From: Siderastrea siderea
Lineage: Eukaryota; Cnidaria; Anthozoa; Scleractinia; Rhizangiidae
NCBI GenBank assembly: GCA_964030785.1
Contig: OZ034969.1
Coordinates: 48,433,701-48,497,700, forward strand
DNA length: 64,000 bases
Reading direction: 5' to 3'
In this document: in pieces, positions 39,601 through 53,600 of the stretch
Numbering within the stretch: position 1 is the first letter of the stretch
Layout: each line of letters opens with the position of its first letter
Position numbers and translations under genes: made by a program
The notes under the pieces: model-generated
Told to the model about the DNA's origin: nothing
Seen by the model: only the letters and a program-made list of their open reading frames with translations
Database searches by the model: none

Positions 39601-41502
39601 TCTCCTAGGCAAACATCACCCCTCAGTGGAGTGAAGACGGTGTTCAATTGGACACCTGTCTTAAGAAATCTTTCCCCAGCAGACATAGTGTTTACCACTT
39701 ACCAAAAAATCTGGAAATTTCGGTTGGACTGTAAATGGTAAGGCTATTTTGTTTCGTCCGACCGGAAAATTTTCAGACTAAACGGAAGGTCTTGAGAGGT
39801 ATTCCAAAATTCCCAACCGGAATATCCGAACGGAAAAGTGTGTTCCATTTAATTTTTTTCTACCAGTTCCAGGTCCTGTGCCAATAGTCAAACTAGGTCC
39901 AGACTCTCTGTAAATTAGAGTCAATTGCACAAATGGTACATGTTAATCTTCAACGAAATTTCCCATTGGGGTGGTTTTGCTTACCATTTGCACAAACTGT
40001 AGACCAACCGGGTTACCCCTGTAAATGGTAAACAACCACTGAACCAAATTATTGTTTGCTTATACGTCACTGACTCGATTTATTACTTACCACACCTCAG
40101 CACTTCATCTATGATCATAATGCGATGGGCAACTGTCATCGATACACGACAGGTATTCTGTGATGTACGTAAGTTCGCATGTTGCACTGTAAAAAAGAAA
40201 TCCACTAGACAAGTTCTTTTTTTTCTCGACAGGGTAAAATTGTGACTTTTTTTTTATTAATAACAATCCCGATGTCTTAGCCAACAAGACCGTTTCAGGC
40301 TACATTTCGAGGAATTTTGAAGCATAAGTGTTAAATGAAGAGTAATTGTTAAATGAGCCAATTTATTTCAGGCCTTGGACGACGCCGCTAAAGCTGTAAA
40401 GGCGGCTTTTGATGCTGCACAGAAGAAACTCCAAGATGCAAGAAACCACGTCATCGAGAAGAAGGCAGAGTGTAAGAGAAAGATGTCCCTAAAGTGTGAT
40501 AGATGTAAAGACCTGAAATGCAAGCAAGCCGAACGGAATTGCAAAGGATTTTTAGATGCCGCTGGCAAGTGGATCGGGGGCGTTGTCAATGCTGCAGGTA
40601 GGTCATAGTTTCCATGGAAACCGGGAAGAGTTAAATTTTCTAACACACTTCAAGTAGTGTATAAAAATTATACAAAACACTTTCCTTTGCACAAATTCGT
40701 TCAGTTGGTATGTGGTATGCGGGAAATAGTGACAATTCAAAAAATAACAGAATTCCTTCGTCCAATCGGCAACACGATCGATTGAATTTTATTATTCTTG
40801 GTTTGTACGTTACTTCATCGGCGCAAAAAAGTTTCTCATAAGCTCCTTTTGTCATGGTACATCAACATGGCCGCCAAGCCATTCTATTTGAATCTCTAGG
40901 GATTGGTTACAATCTCCAATAACCGTATCACTGTTTCCTTGGCTTGCACGTGACGTCACGCCATGTTGGTGTCCATTAACAAAAGGTTTCTCGTTAGCTC
41001 CTTTTGTTATGGTACACCAACATGGCCGCCAGGCCATTGTAGTTTGAATCTCTAGGGAGTGGCTGCAAACCACTTAGAGGACATTTTGACGATGGCTACA
41101 CTTGACTGCAACTACCAGCATTCATTTCATTTTGCCTTCTTATTTAAATTTTGTAATCTGAGCGAGGCTTAACAACAATAGCCGTAATTTGCGTCCGAGG
41201 GATTGCGGTATTACTGTAGTAAAACGAGGACGTTGGAAAAATGACCTACAATGAAGAGTTAATCGTCCTAAGAGGTAACATTCTGGACTTTTCTGTGTAA
41301 GCCACAGTGCCTATGAAATGAAAGAAGTTTTTGTCTCGCATAGCGATAAAGTTCTCATCTCACACAAAGGCCAATTGTATATTTTGCAGGAAAATGGATC
41401 AAGAAGACATTCCAAAAGATTGGCAAAGCTTTGGCTCCGGTAAGCTTATATATATATGCAGTTGACCTGATTATAAATTGTACCCCGATCCCTCCCTCAA
41501 TG

Positions 41503-41565
<63 letters not shown>

Positions 41566-41571
41566 GTAATG

Positions 41572-41613
<42 letters not shown>

Positions 41614-44600
41614 GGACGCGAACTTTGAAGTAGAGAGAGGACTTGTAGAGATTAACTAAATGACAGTGTTTCTCTTTTTTTAAAGTAAAAATTAAAATAA
41701 TAATAATCATAAAAATAATAATAATAATAATTATTATTATAATTAATTAAATTTTTATAATATAATTCAATTCTTCCATCTTGAGTGTAGTTAAAAGATA
41801 GTTAGTGAAAGCCAAAAAAATCGAGAGAAAATAAAAAAAAAATTCAAAATCGACTGTATGGTGACCATTAATAGGTTGGCAAGGCCATCAAGAAATTTTT
41901 CAAGGGCTGGAAAAAGAGAAGAGACCTACAAGACATGCGCAATGAGAACTTCGCTCTTCATATCCGACGCCGTCGGTTTATCAGCAAAATCATATGCGAA
42001 GGTCTTGTTGGAGGTGGCTGCACCGGTAAGTATACACCTAACTGATAAACCTTGTCGGGAAAAAATATTCACGTACATGGACTATGTTCCCAGATCCCAA
42101 CCTTTCTACTCACGAGATTCCAGCCTCGTTCCCAGTCGTAATCAAATGTGACGTCAACCGACGAGCTCGGCGGGAAAATTTAGCGCTCAGTTCCAAGCCT
42201 TCCCCTGTCACTCAATAACGCATGACTTCAATTCAGTTCAATTCAATTCAATTTTATTTAAACACGGTTAAATCATCAGGTATATATAATAACAAAACAT
42301 AAGATATCCTAGACATGTTAACAAGACTTTCAACTAATCTTAACATTATAACGCTAACTATAACTATGTTAGCATCCGTCGTTGTAATTTCAATTTCAAC
42401 TGTAATTATTACAATTGAGGAGGCCTAATTAACATAAGCTTTAGGCCTCCTCGCCACTTTTCTTCTTTTCTTGTTCTTTAATTATTATCTTTATATTGTT
42501 GTCTGTGGTGTGGCAAGATAAAAAAAATAAACTAAACCTGATTTCCATCAATACCGTGTCTCAAATTTTAAAGTGAAGATTAAGTAATCGCTTAAATTCA
42601 CTAAGCGATTTTGTCTCCCTAAGATTACAGGGCAGACTGTCGAAATGTCACGTAAGGTTGGAGCTCGATGCTGACGAAGGAATGCCTGTGGGCATTGTGA
42701 GAACTTTACGTGTATTTATATTAAATCTCTTAACTGCACGATGACCCCAGTCTTCGTTTTGAAAGCTCAACTAAGAAGGGCGTCATTTGAAACTATAAGT
42801 TTAATATACCTACCCAAATGAAATTAACTTCAGAAACACTGTCTACAGCTATGCACTTTTTATGAGTTTTAAAATTTTAACCATGGACGTCATATCGAGT
42901 TTCAATAATCGTTTTTTTATGAGGGATAATCTTGTCCACCTTTTATCTGCGATATAACCCGGGTTACCACCTAAATTTTTGCATTTCCGACACGAATAAC
43001 TCATTATCTTACAAATAAAATAGGACAAATTAGCCAGAAGACTTTCGCGCGAACATTCTTAAAAAGTTTTATAAAGAAAATGGTTTTAACCAAAGGGTAT
43101 ATACTGGGAACTATTACCTACTGACAATTATGTTTTGACAAGTCTCTTTCATCTGACATCTCGTGAGCTCTTTGTTACAAACCAAAAAAAAAATGTTTAG
43201 TTGGAGGTAATGCGTTTTTAGCGAGTAATATCTCTTTTTCACTTTGGTCTTTAGCGGTGTCACATCTTTGTGAAGGAACATGCAAGGCCGTGGAGTTCAT
43301 CGGGAAGGGCCTATGCAATGTTCTGGATTTGGCGATTGGAGCCCTGAAGTTAGTTGAGACGGCGACAGCCTGGGTGGGCAAAGCAATCCATTTTGTCCTC
43401 ACCGCACTGTTTAGAATCTACAGGTAAACTGTGCCGGCGCATTTGCGCAATGCCCCTTTTATTGTTAAAAAGGGTGAGCTGGCTGTTAGCTTTTACAAAC
43501 TTCAAAAAGGAATTGAATTGGTCGATGTTAGGTGAACCTTTATAAAATTTCAACTTTTTGGTCAAATTTTGTGGTTTACAATTACGGGCAACTTTTTAAA
43601 TCCCTAACACGTTTTGTTAGCTCATACCAATCGTCAAAAGCGCGTTCATCCTGCCTCTGCTCTCGACACTTTGCTGTCAAAGACCAAAACACATTAGTAA
43701 CGTCAATCAGATAAATTTGCTCTTGGTTTCTCTGGATAAAGCATTTTTGGCGATAATTCGAGTTCATTTACCTTTGTGCACAATGCTTTCTTATGGTTCT
43801 GTTATTTTGATGTAAAAGGTGGTTCTAACATTCTAGTCTCTGGACAAAAACTCAAGCATAGCCATTCATATGGAAGCTACTGAGCTGTAACTTTCCTTTG
43901 ATGCTGTTTATTATCGTGTATAAAGTAGTTTTATCTCTTTAATCTGTGAATGAAATCCTAAAGTGTGACCTTTTTTATAAAAGCCATCATGTAATTAATG
44001 TGGTACTGGTCATTTTACGTTCTTCAACTTACCGAAGTTGAAGAACGGATTATCAAATTGTGTATTTTTTCATTCTAATTAAGTAGAAGGACAATAAATC
44101 TATATATTTTGATTTTCCTTTTGAAAACAGCATCAAATTTGAGTTTGGTCTGGCAGCGTACGCAAACGGCGGTTTCGTCGACCTCATTTTCAACGCGGCT
44201 GTTGACCTTACCATATTTGGAAAACGCCTTTATCTTGCTTTGGGCTTCAACCTGCGTGATCCAGTTGGCAGCGTGAGGTTTGGTGCCGACAAAGCCACTG
44301 ACTGGTACAAAGATAGTATGAATAAGAAGAATCCTACAAGCACAGCGGAGAACTACTACGACAATCCAAACCCATTCGCCGACTTCGAAATGTCAGGTTA
44401 GCCCTATATGGAGGTTGTCTCATTGTGTCCCTAAAATCGAGTGTTATGTTTCGCCGCTTCATGCTTTTCTACAGCTTTTGTGTCAGATGAAATTGTAACT
44501 CCATTCCTCCCTCCTAAGTAACCACGTTAACCAGGTTTACAACAGTCTGAAAACGGCGAGGACTCATTTGAAACAGGCCTACAGTGCTGAAGTATTTAAA

Positions 44601-47600
44601 AAAAAACCACATACAATACCATACGATACGATACGACACGATACGATATTGTATTGTATCGTATTGTATTTTTTCACATTCTATACTTATTGTATCAATA
44701 CAAGAAGTATAGAATGTGAAAAAATACAATACGATACAATACAATACAATACGATACAATAGGTATGGAATGTGAAAAATGACATTAAACCTTGTCTATT
44801 GGCGGGAAAAATCATTTTGTACGAAAAAATAAAAAGGTGTAGTGTTATTACTTAGAAGGTTAATAAGAGTGGTTATGATATTGTGAAATATCATCTTCTC
44901 TGAAATCCTGCTGCGGACTTGTCTCCAATAACCGATTGAAATTATCGATGACGTCATCGGTTAAAAATTTCCTATAAAATGATTTAAAAAGACCATCAGA
45001 TTGTAAAAATAAAACACATCAGATTCTAATTGGGCGAAGTCATTTTTATTAACCTTAAGTTTTCTTCTAACCCAACAATTTGTTTTGGAGCTCCTGGCCG
45101 TAGTGCTTAGAGTAATTTGCGATGACTAGCATCCCATCTGGGAGCGTGCGCGCGGATATCTCCGCGTCAAGCAAAGCAAATAGGAGACGTCTGCACGCAG
45201 ACTACCCATCTGGGAGAGTAACAATACTTCTTGACCCCTAAGGCCACAAAAACCTTATGATCTGTCTATGTTTTATGTTGTAGAAATATTCTTGATTGAG
45301 AATCAGCAATCTGCTACAGACGACAGACGTGGTCCTTGTCTATACGTGGATTCCAAGACAGATGGCGCTAAAATAAAAGTAACGGGATGCAATGATACTG
45401 ACGAAAAGCAGAACTGGGCTTACACTCTTAAAGGACAAATTATGGTCAGTCTGGTTCAACCTTGAAGCCAAATAGTAATGATCAGCTTATTTCTCCTTGC
45501 AATATTACTAAATGGTCGTACCTACTTGTCATGAGAATAAAGAAAACGGTCATTAAAGATGACCTCACGTGCAAACTATAATTGTAAGAAATATATCGGA
45601 GACTATTGGGAAGAATTTGCATGTTAATAGTGCTGACTTACTGAGGAGAAAGAGGTGAATTCAACTCTTTGAGAGGAGGTGAAAGTTGTAGATCACACGA
45701 AAATGGACTTTAAGTTTCGTAGATCATGATAAAAATTCGAGCAAACACGAAGTAAACGAGCTTTGCGCGGGAGTCTACCAAAGCGCGTGAGAATTGTTGG
45801 TCAATTTATAGCACGAAAGCTTGAGCCCGAGGCAGAGTGTCTTAAAGGTTAAAAAGTTATCAATCGATGCCTGCTGAGAGCGAACCTGCAAATGAGATTT
45901 GGACCACGAAAGCACTTTGCCTTGTATGTTAAAAAGCAGCGTAATTGTTTTAGCAAGCTACAATGATTCACAGTGTCAAAAGTAGTACTTCAGTCAAGTA
46001 AAAGAATTAAGGTGACATGTTGCTTGTTCATACATTGCTTGTCTCAACCAGCTTATTAGTTATTATTTAAGTCTATGCGATGTTAAAACTACAACTACAA
46101 GTTAACCTCTGGCATTATTACTATTCCTCAGAACACGTGGTCTAAGCTTTGTATTGATACAACCGGCGCCGCCCAGGGTTCGAAGCTGATACAAAGCAAG
46201 TGTGACCCGAGACAAGATGATCAGAATTTCGAGTGCGACTTGGCAGTGAGATCTATCAAGAGAAGGAGAGCTAATCAATGCTGGACCGTGGGTGAGTTGA
46301 ACACGGATTGAATTCTAATCGGCTATATAAACATGGACAGGAGCTTTGAATGAAGGGGTGGAGGAGTAGTAGAACGAAAAATTATTTGCGTCAATATTTT
46401 GGAAAATGATTAAATAAAAACGTTCGCTTGACCTACCGGTTATCTTCAGAAATCTTTGGAAAGAGGTCGCAAAATACCGTAGTACCCCGCCGTCTCAAAC
46501 TCTCAATGTCGCATACAAACACACAAAAAAATACATTCCAGAAAGTGGGTGAGTTCGAGATAACCACCAGTAAAATACTGCACCACATTCTCAAGGGAAA
46601 CGGCTTTCTGTTCGAGGTAGCGGGGTATTCGAGGTAACCGGGTTTCGATATAGCGGGGGCTTCGAGGTTACCGGGGTTCGAGGTAGCAGGGTATTCGAGG
46701 TAACCGAGGTTCGAGGTAGCGGGGTATCCGAAGTAACCGGGGTTCGAGATAGCGGGGTATTCGAGGTAACCGGGTTCGATCAAGTGAGTCTATTGTTTTA
46801 CCTTTCAGTGGTGCGCGGGTGCATGGGGTCTGTAAACTCTTCTTCTCGGGTTCAACTTGAAATATTTATAATACTGAAGAAGAATTTTACCTGTTGCTCA
46901 CTTTTACGTACTTTATTTTACGCTATTAGTCATAATTTATATCTTTTCTTAACATGCTTCGGATGAACTTTGAAATGTGGGAGAGTTTTTGTTTCGTTTT
47001 ACTAACTACGGTATTTCTTTGTAAACTGGTCGGGCAATTCTTGGAAATATTAGTAGCATAAAGTTCGAAAACTTAAGAGAACCAGAGGAGACGACCTGCT
47101 GAGGCATTGAATACGGACCTTTCCTTTAGTTATAAACTCGGCATGCCACGCCAGGCACACCTGGTAGCAGCAAAATGGGACGCAGGTTGCAGGTTACCAA
47201 ATGACATATCCCATTAATGGCGACCAGGTCCCCGCCGTTTTTTTGCCCCCTTAACAATTGTAATTAATTGAACTGAGTCATTTTTTCGCTTGAAATAATG
47301 AAAAATTCTGTGACAATTGCCCAATACACTTTTCATTTTTTCCGGTAGGTTCCACGGGTCTGGACGGTCCGGGTTCTTTGATCCATCTCGGATCCTTAAA
47401 ATGCATTCATCCACAGGGAGGAGGGGACAATGTAGCAGAAGGCACTAAGTTACGCATTGTTAGCGGGTGCAGCTTGAGCAGGTATCTAAGAGGAAAGAAA
47501 AATCACACGATTCAGAATGTCAAGCAAAGTTTGTTGGCACATAAACCATTGCTGCAACGTTGTGTAGCATAAGTGATTTTAAGCATTTCACATTCTTACT

Positions 47601-50600
47601 GGCAGTAGTGAGGCATTTGCCCTCGTTATTATTGTGGGGGTGGGGCATGTTTTTCAAACGTCCCGAATTCTTTGTGGGCGTGAAAAACTAGTCAGCGAAG
47701 TGTAAGATTCCCTGGTCCGCAATGTCCTTGAGAGTTATGAAAACAAAGAAATACTCTTTGGCCATTACTGGCTCTTAAGAGGTCTTCATGAGTTAATAAA
47801 TCCACAGGAAAAACTGCAACTAGAAGAGGAAGAATGAATTAGTTTACGTTTATATGTGGATGAGCCAAGAGGCGGAGAATTTGCCTTTTACGTTTGCTTT
47901 ACAGGGGGTATTTGAACAGCTTTATTGAGCGGGCATAGGCCCGGCATGCAAGGCTTTTGCCAGTTGTTTTCAGCAGTAACTGCTAATAGTTGGTGCGACT
48001 AACTGATACAACTATTTACTGATCCCAAAATTTAGTTACAAAGGATGTCAGATTTTTCAGAAAATAAACGGCCCCGTAGTTTTTATTTGCTAATATTTTA
48101 AAGGAAGATTTTGTACCGACCCTGTCTCCCTTGCGTGATTTAATTACAGTTTGGTTTTTTAGTTAATCTGCAATGTTCGCAGATTCGCAGTAGCACAGTT
48201 CTTGCTTTTCGGTTGTTCTGTTAAAACGCTAGCCATAAAAATTGTCTAAACAATTGTCTAAACGATGTCAACAAATTGTGCAATGATGCGGTGTGCGGAA
48301 CTGCAAAACGAAGGTAAACCAGTCATGCTTAAGTTGGCTTCTCTGTTCACCAGACTGGAGTTTAAATTGGAAAACGGCTATTTGAAACACACCAAGAGTG
48401 GAAAATGCGTGCAGCCAATGGGGGAAGCCACAGACGGTGTTGTACTTGGTTTGTACTCGTCGTGTGGAGGACATCAGTTTAGTTTCACCGCTGGTGGATC
48501 ACTGCAGCATGTGGGAAGTAAGAAATGCGTCAATACTAAATCAGGGGTGAGTTTCAATGAGTTTCAATGCCGTGAGTAATGACATGATAAGCGACTTTAG
48601 GAGGATACGTTCGAGTGGCCAGAAAATTCGGAGTTAAAAAGTACTACAATTGAGGTCCGGTATGCGAACAAAACACTCTTTCAATAGCTTGTTGAAGGGA
48701 CACTGTCCGTGTACCATAACATGATAAAATAGATAATAGATGATGATACGTTCGGGGAGATGATACGTTCGAGGAGCCAGAAAATTCGGCATTTGCTCTG
48801 AAGCACTACACGGACCAGCTCTAGCCCCTCTTAGATTTAAAGAGACACTGTCCGTTTTAAGTTACATGATAAACGGGACTTCAAGATGATACGCTCGCTG
48901 GAACATGGAAATTAGAATGTCAAAATCGATACTTCTGTCTGCCACGGTTTTTTATCCAATGACGTCACGAAAGTGACGTCATGGCTAATGTCAAACGCTA
49001 AAATGACGGCGATATATATACGATGTACGATATCTGTCTTCGTCTGTGAGGCCGGGGGGGGATTCTGTGAGATGTTGGGTGGGGGCGTGCCACCGGGACG
49101 CTGAAACCCTTTTTATCAACGGCACATGCCCATGCAGCTTATACTATGGGAGTACGACCCCCGGGCTTTGAAGTGTTCTGCGATGAACGCGAACTATTTA
49201 ATGTTACTTCGAATGCGCTGTTTTGTATACTTCAGGTCTGGTGGGATTTTATACTCGATGTAGTCCTGCGTTTACTTAGCCGTAGTAAAAATTTTCACAG
49301 CAGCAAACACATCAGAAATTATACACAAGACGGACTCGTCAATTTGAGATCCACTTAAGTGCGTGAATTCACGCAAGTGTTGTTTGTTTAATTTCCAAGC
49401 GGAATTATTAGTTTTCGTAGAGGAACAATTCAGGGCTCGAGTCTAACGGTAGCCAACTAGTCACAGACTAGTAGAAATCCCGTTTTGGCTAGTAAGTTCT
49501 GCGCTTTCACTAGCCATTTTGGCTAGTAGAAATTTCAAAGCACTAAAGCACAGGATGGAAACCAAACTAAATATTGCTTCTGATGATTGGATCCCAAAGC
49601 AAATTGAGTGAGCAGAAACTTAAACTTATTCCGTAGAAGGATATAATGTTTGTATGATACTTGTTTTGTCCTCTCAACGTTTTTCCCTACTAATTCTTGT
49701 CTCAGATGGCAACGTTTTCTCTATCATTTCTACGTTCGAACGAAATTAGCCGTCTTCAGAACGTTTCACCATACGTTTCCTTGAAAGGTCCATTAGTGTG
49801 TCTATATAATATTTGCCTACACGTTAGTAGGTTCACACAATTCTTTAGTCTTCTGTTATCGACTTTTTGCCATTAATTGTTACGTTCGTAAAATAGTTTC
49901 TCTTTCCATCGTTTCTCACTACGTAACGTCTTCAGAACGTTTCTCCCTACGTAAGCAGGTTCGTCGATTTATTAGTCTAGCCCTCTCAACGTTTCTTTGT
50001 ACGTTCGCACGACATTGTTCTGCTCTTCCTAAGGTTTTCAGTGTGTTAGTACATTCGTTAGATAAGTCGACACTGCTTAGCGTTTCTCTGTACCACCTGT
50101 ACGTAAGTATCTTCATACGGTATTAGTCTTGTCTTCTCAACGTTTATCCGTACGTTAGTGCGATTTTAGTTGTCTCATTTACGTTTCTCCGTAATTTATT
50201 GTCCCACTGTAATAGTTCAGTTTGTCCATTCGGCGTTCTTTCGTACGTCACACACGTTCTTACGGAATTAGTTTTGTTCAATAACGTTTCTCCGTAAGTT
50301 AGTAGTTGCGTATTTTATTAGTCTCTGTATCTTGGTACGTTGGCAGCTTTTCTCCTACTGTGGTGCATTCGCAACCAACGTGTTTGATTTCACTTCTCAA
50401 CGTTTCTCCATACCTTAGTAAGTTCGAACCTTATTAGTTTTTTCTGCTCATTTACTAGTCTTCTCTTGTAGTCTTTTTTCCGTACGTGAGTTGAGTGCTG
50501 TATCAGTCTTGTCTTTTTGACGTTTCTCCGTACCTTACAGCGTTTGTACAATGTCAGTCTTGTCTTCCCAACGTTTCTCCGTACGATGTACATGCTCATA

Positions 50601-53600
50601 TAAGGTTAACTGTTCGAGTTATTTGTCATGATTTGACCGAAATGGAAAAGAGAGGCGTGAACTACATCGCGCCAGGGAATTTGCCCTGAAGGCACATAGT
50701 ACTTAGTTTATATTCCGCTGGTGAGGAGCTTTAACCGTTGGAAAGAACAGTCAACATTCAAGTTCTTCACTCTTAAGATTACACAGGCATGTTTACAGTA
50801 TTTAATATGGTTAAAAATTACACATATTGGACAAAATACAAAATTATGCAAAAAAAGTCTGGCTAGTGAAAATTTATTTTGGCTAGTGAAATCAAACCTC
50901 TCACTAGCCACTAGGCTACTAAGCTGAAAAGTTAGTCTCGAGCCCTGTAACATTTTGACTTCCGACCAGTTTGATGGCGACATTGTTTTTCACTTTGTAG
51001 TGGAATTACAAAAGAAAGATAAAGAGAAAGAGAAATAATGAGAATCTCAACCTGAGAAGCAAGCGGTTTTTGCATAAGGTTTAAAATACAATTTATTTGT
51101 TCTGGATATAAATATTTCGGTGCTGTTTGCAAGCAAGGCAGAATATTTATCCGGCTACAAGCCAAGACCCAAATTCTAAAAGTACTGAACTGTGAGAATC
51201 TGCGTCTTTCGCACAAATTAAACTTCGTGTATCAAATTTCAACCCGCTTATGCAAATTAGAAAAAATGAAATCGGAATTTGGGGGGTTTGTTCCTAGCTA
51301 TTCCAGATCTAAAACTGAAAAACTTGAATGAATCTGGTATTAAAAATCCAAGTTACGGTGGTGATCAATTAATTAGAGTAAAATCTTTACAATATACCAA
51401 ACTTTACTTCGGGTTATTTATAGTTCAAAGCGTATGTTGAACAAATTTGCATAGTCAACAGCTGCTTGTAATTTGAACCTTCGGAACGGTAACGCATCAA
51501 ACGTGGTGGAGACCGACTGAATTTTGCAAGTTTTTTCACGCCTATCAGTAGTTGAATACACAAAAAATGCAAGAAACAGACGTGACAGGATATGTTAGGA
51601 TAGCGCAGTCCTTTATATTTAGCACAGTCCTTTATATTCAGCATTGAATTCGGACTTACACGGTAAATAAATAAATAAATAAATAAATATATAAATAAAT
51701 AAATAAATAAATAAATGTTGTCTTTGAAGAGAAGGGAAACGAAGAGCTTTTTTTAATTCGCACGCAATTCTAATGTCACGCTATAATTAACTGTCACGTA
51801 GTCACGCTGCTTGTTACCCTGTTTTATAATAACTGACTATGTTGATTTCTTGCTTTGGTGAAGACATGTTGCATTAGCCGTAAGTTGTCTGGGAAGGTGG
51901 AGGGGACCGCACAGCAGTGGCGTGGAACCCATAGGTTGTGGTCATAAATTTCACCATATTGCGGAACAAAACGTCATTGGCTCTGCACGCATTGCGTGCC
52001 TATGTTTCAATTTGCAATAGTCTGTCGTTTAACCCTATTCAGACCGGGCTTTTTTTTGGTCTTGTGGGTCCACTCCGAGACTCCGAGAATATTAGAGCTA
52101 TGACAACGGAAATTAAAGGAGAGATAGTACGTTCAAAAATGTTTCCATTGAGGTCCGCAACCTCAGGTGATGACGTCATATGACGTCAAAATAACGATTT
52201 GTTGCCAAATGGCAACCATCTTGGATTTCTAAAATTTTGCAAAAACCTTCAAAAACTGCCAAAATTGATCAAGAAGTGATCAAAATGAACAAATTAACAC
52301 GGAAATGATCCAAAAATGTAAAATTTACTTCAAAACAGCTTTGATTTTCGATTAAAAATAGGAAAATTCAAAATTCTGAAAAAACCGCCCGTCAAAAAAG
52401 TGGTTGCCATAGTAACGTCAAACTTAATAGAGAAGGACTCACTACACGAAATTGTTCCCAGNNNNNNNNNNNNNNNNNNNNNNNNNNNNNNNNNNNNNNN
52501 NNNNNNNNNNNNNNNNNNNNNNNNNNNNNNNNNNNNNNNNNNNNNNNNNNNNNNNNNNNNNNNNNNNNNNNNNNNNNNNNNNNNNNNNNNNNNNNNNNNN
52601 NNNNNNNNNNNNNNNNNNNNNNNNNNNNNNNNNNNNNNNNNNNNNNNNNNNNNNNNNNNNNATAATTTTAGGAAAAGTCACCAAGTTTGGTGGCTTTAGC
52701 TTGCTTATTAACCGGCCGTCGCTGATAAAATGGACTCGGTTTTGTGGTGAAGGTCAGTTGGCTTAGCATACGAACAAACTGCTGTAAAGCTTGTGGTAAG
52801 GGTACTCAAGAGCAGTACTGTCTTATATAAGACGCATGCGCATATTAGTCTGCTGAATGTTACCTTCTCATGTTCTTGTCCTTTAATTTACAGTATTTAA
52901 GATATGAACGGCGAAGGGTTGTTAAGTTTGGGGTTTTTTGTATTTGTCTTGTATAACGCATGCGCAATTGAGTAAAGCAGCTAATAGGATTGAATGCGAA
53001 ATTGGCTTTGTTGTCTGATCTAGTTAGTGGTTATGGTGAAATTTTTTTTAGCGCAGGAGTTTTTTTTTATTGGGATTGACATTTTGAGGGATGTAAAAAT
53101 GTGGAAGTCAGAAGGATTTGTGAATGTCAGGAGCATATCACGCTTCTGTGAATGTGATTTGCTTTGAAAGCTGCGTTTTGTATAGCAGCGGTGTAATATT
53201 GTGCTGCGTGAGAGGCAATTTCCCTTGCCGTTTTATGGGGGGACGGTTTCCGCAGTGGACTGTAAGTCCCTCTTGACCCGCCAATCATCATAATCCACAA
53301 CTCTACTCAAAAAATCAGCTCTGTCGTTAGCCGATCTCGGAATCCATTCAACTTCCAATGTGATGCAATTGAGCAAGCACATACTACAAATGCGCAAAGC
53401 TAAACGTTGCAAATCTTCCTTCATACTTCCCACTTCAACAATTCTAGAAACGCTCTGATTATCAGTATACCACTTAATAGTGTGCCCTTTAACTAAAAGC
53501 AAAAAAGATTCTAGACCCAGGGAAATAGCCTTTAGTTAACAAATAAAAAAGCCAAAACCGTGCTTTGTTCTGTGATAAAGCACGCAAGGAAGTGACGAGA

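Noticed and set aside
40368..40646. Minus-strand frame rich in Ala/Ser
   Set aside because: Antisense of exon 19.
41431..41710. Poly-Ile and poly-Leu open frames
   Set aside because: Products of an (AAT)n microsatellite.
46433..46783. Pro/Tyr-rich repeat protein on the minus strand ([11 protein letters not shown] repeats)
   Set aside because: It is the read-through of the 46600-46782 minisatellite inside an intron.
52400..52766. Open frames spanning the N run
   Set aside because: Artefact of undetermined bases.
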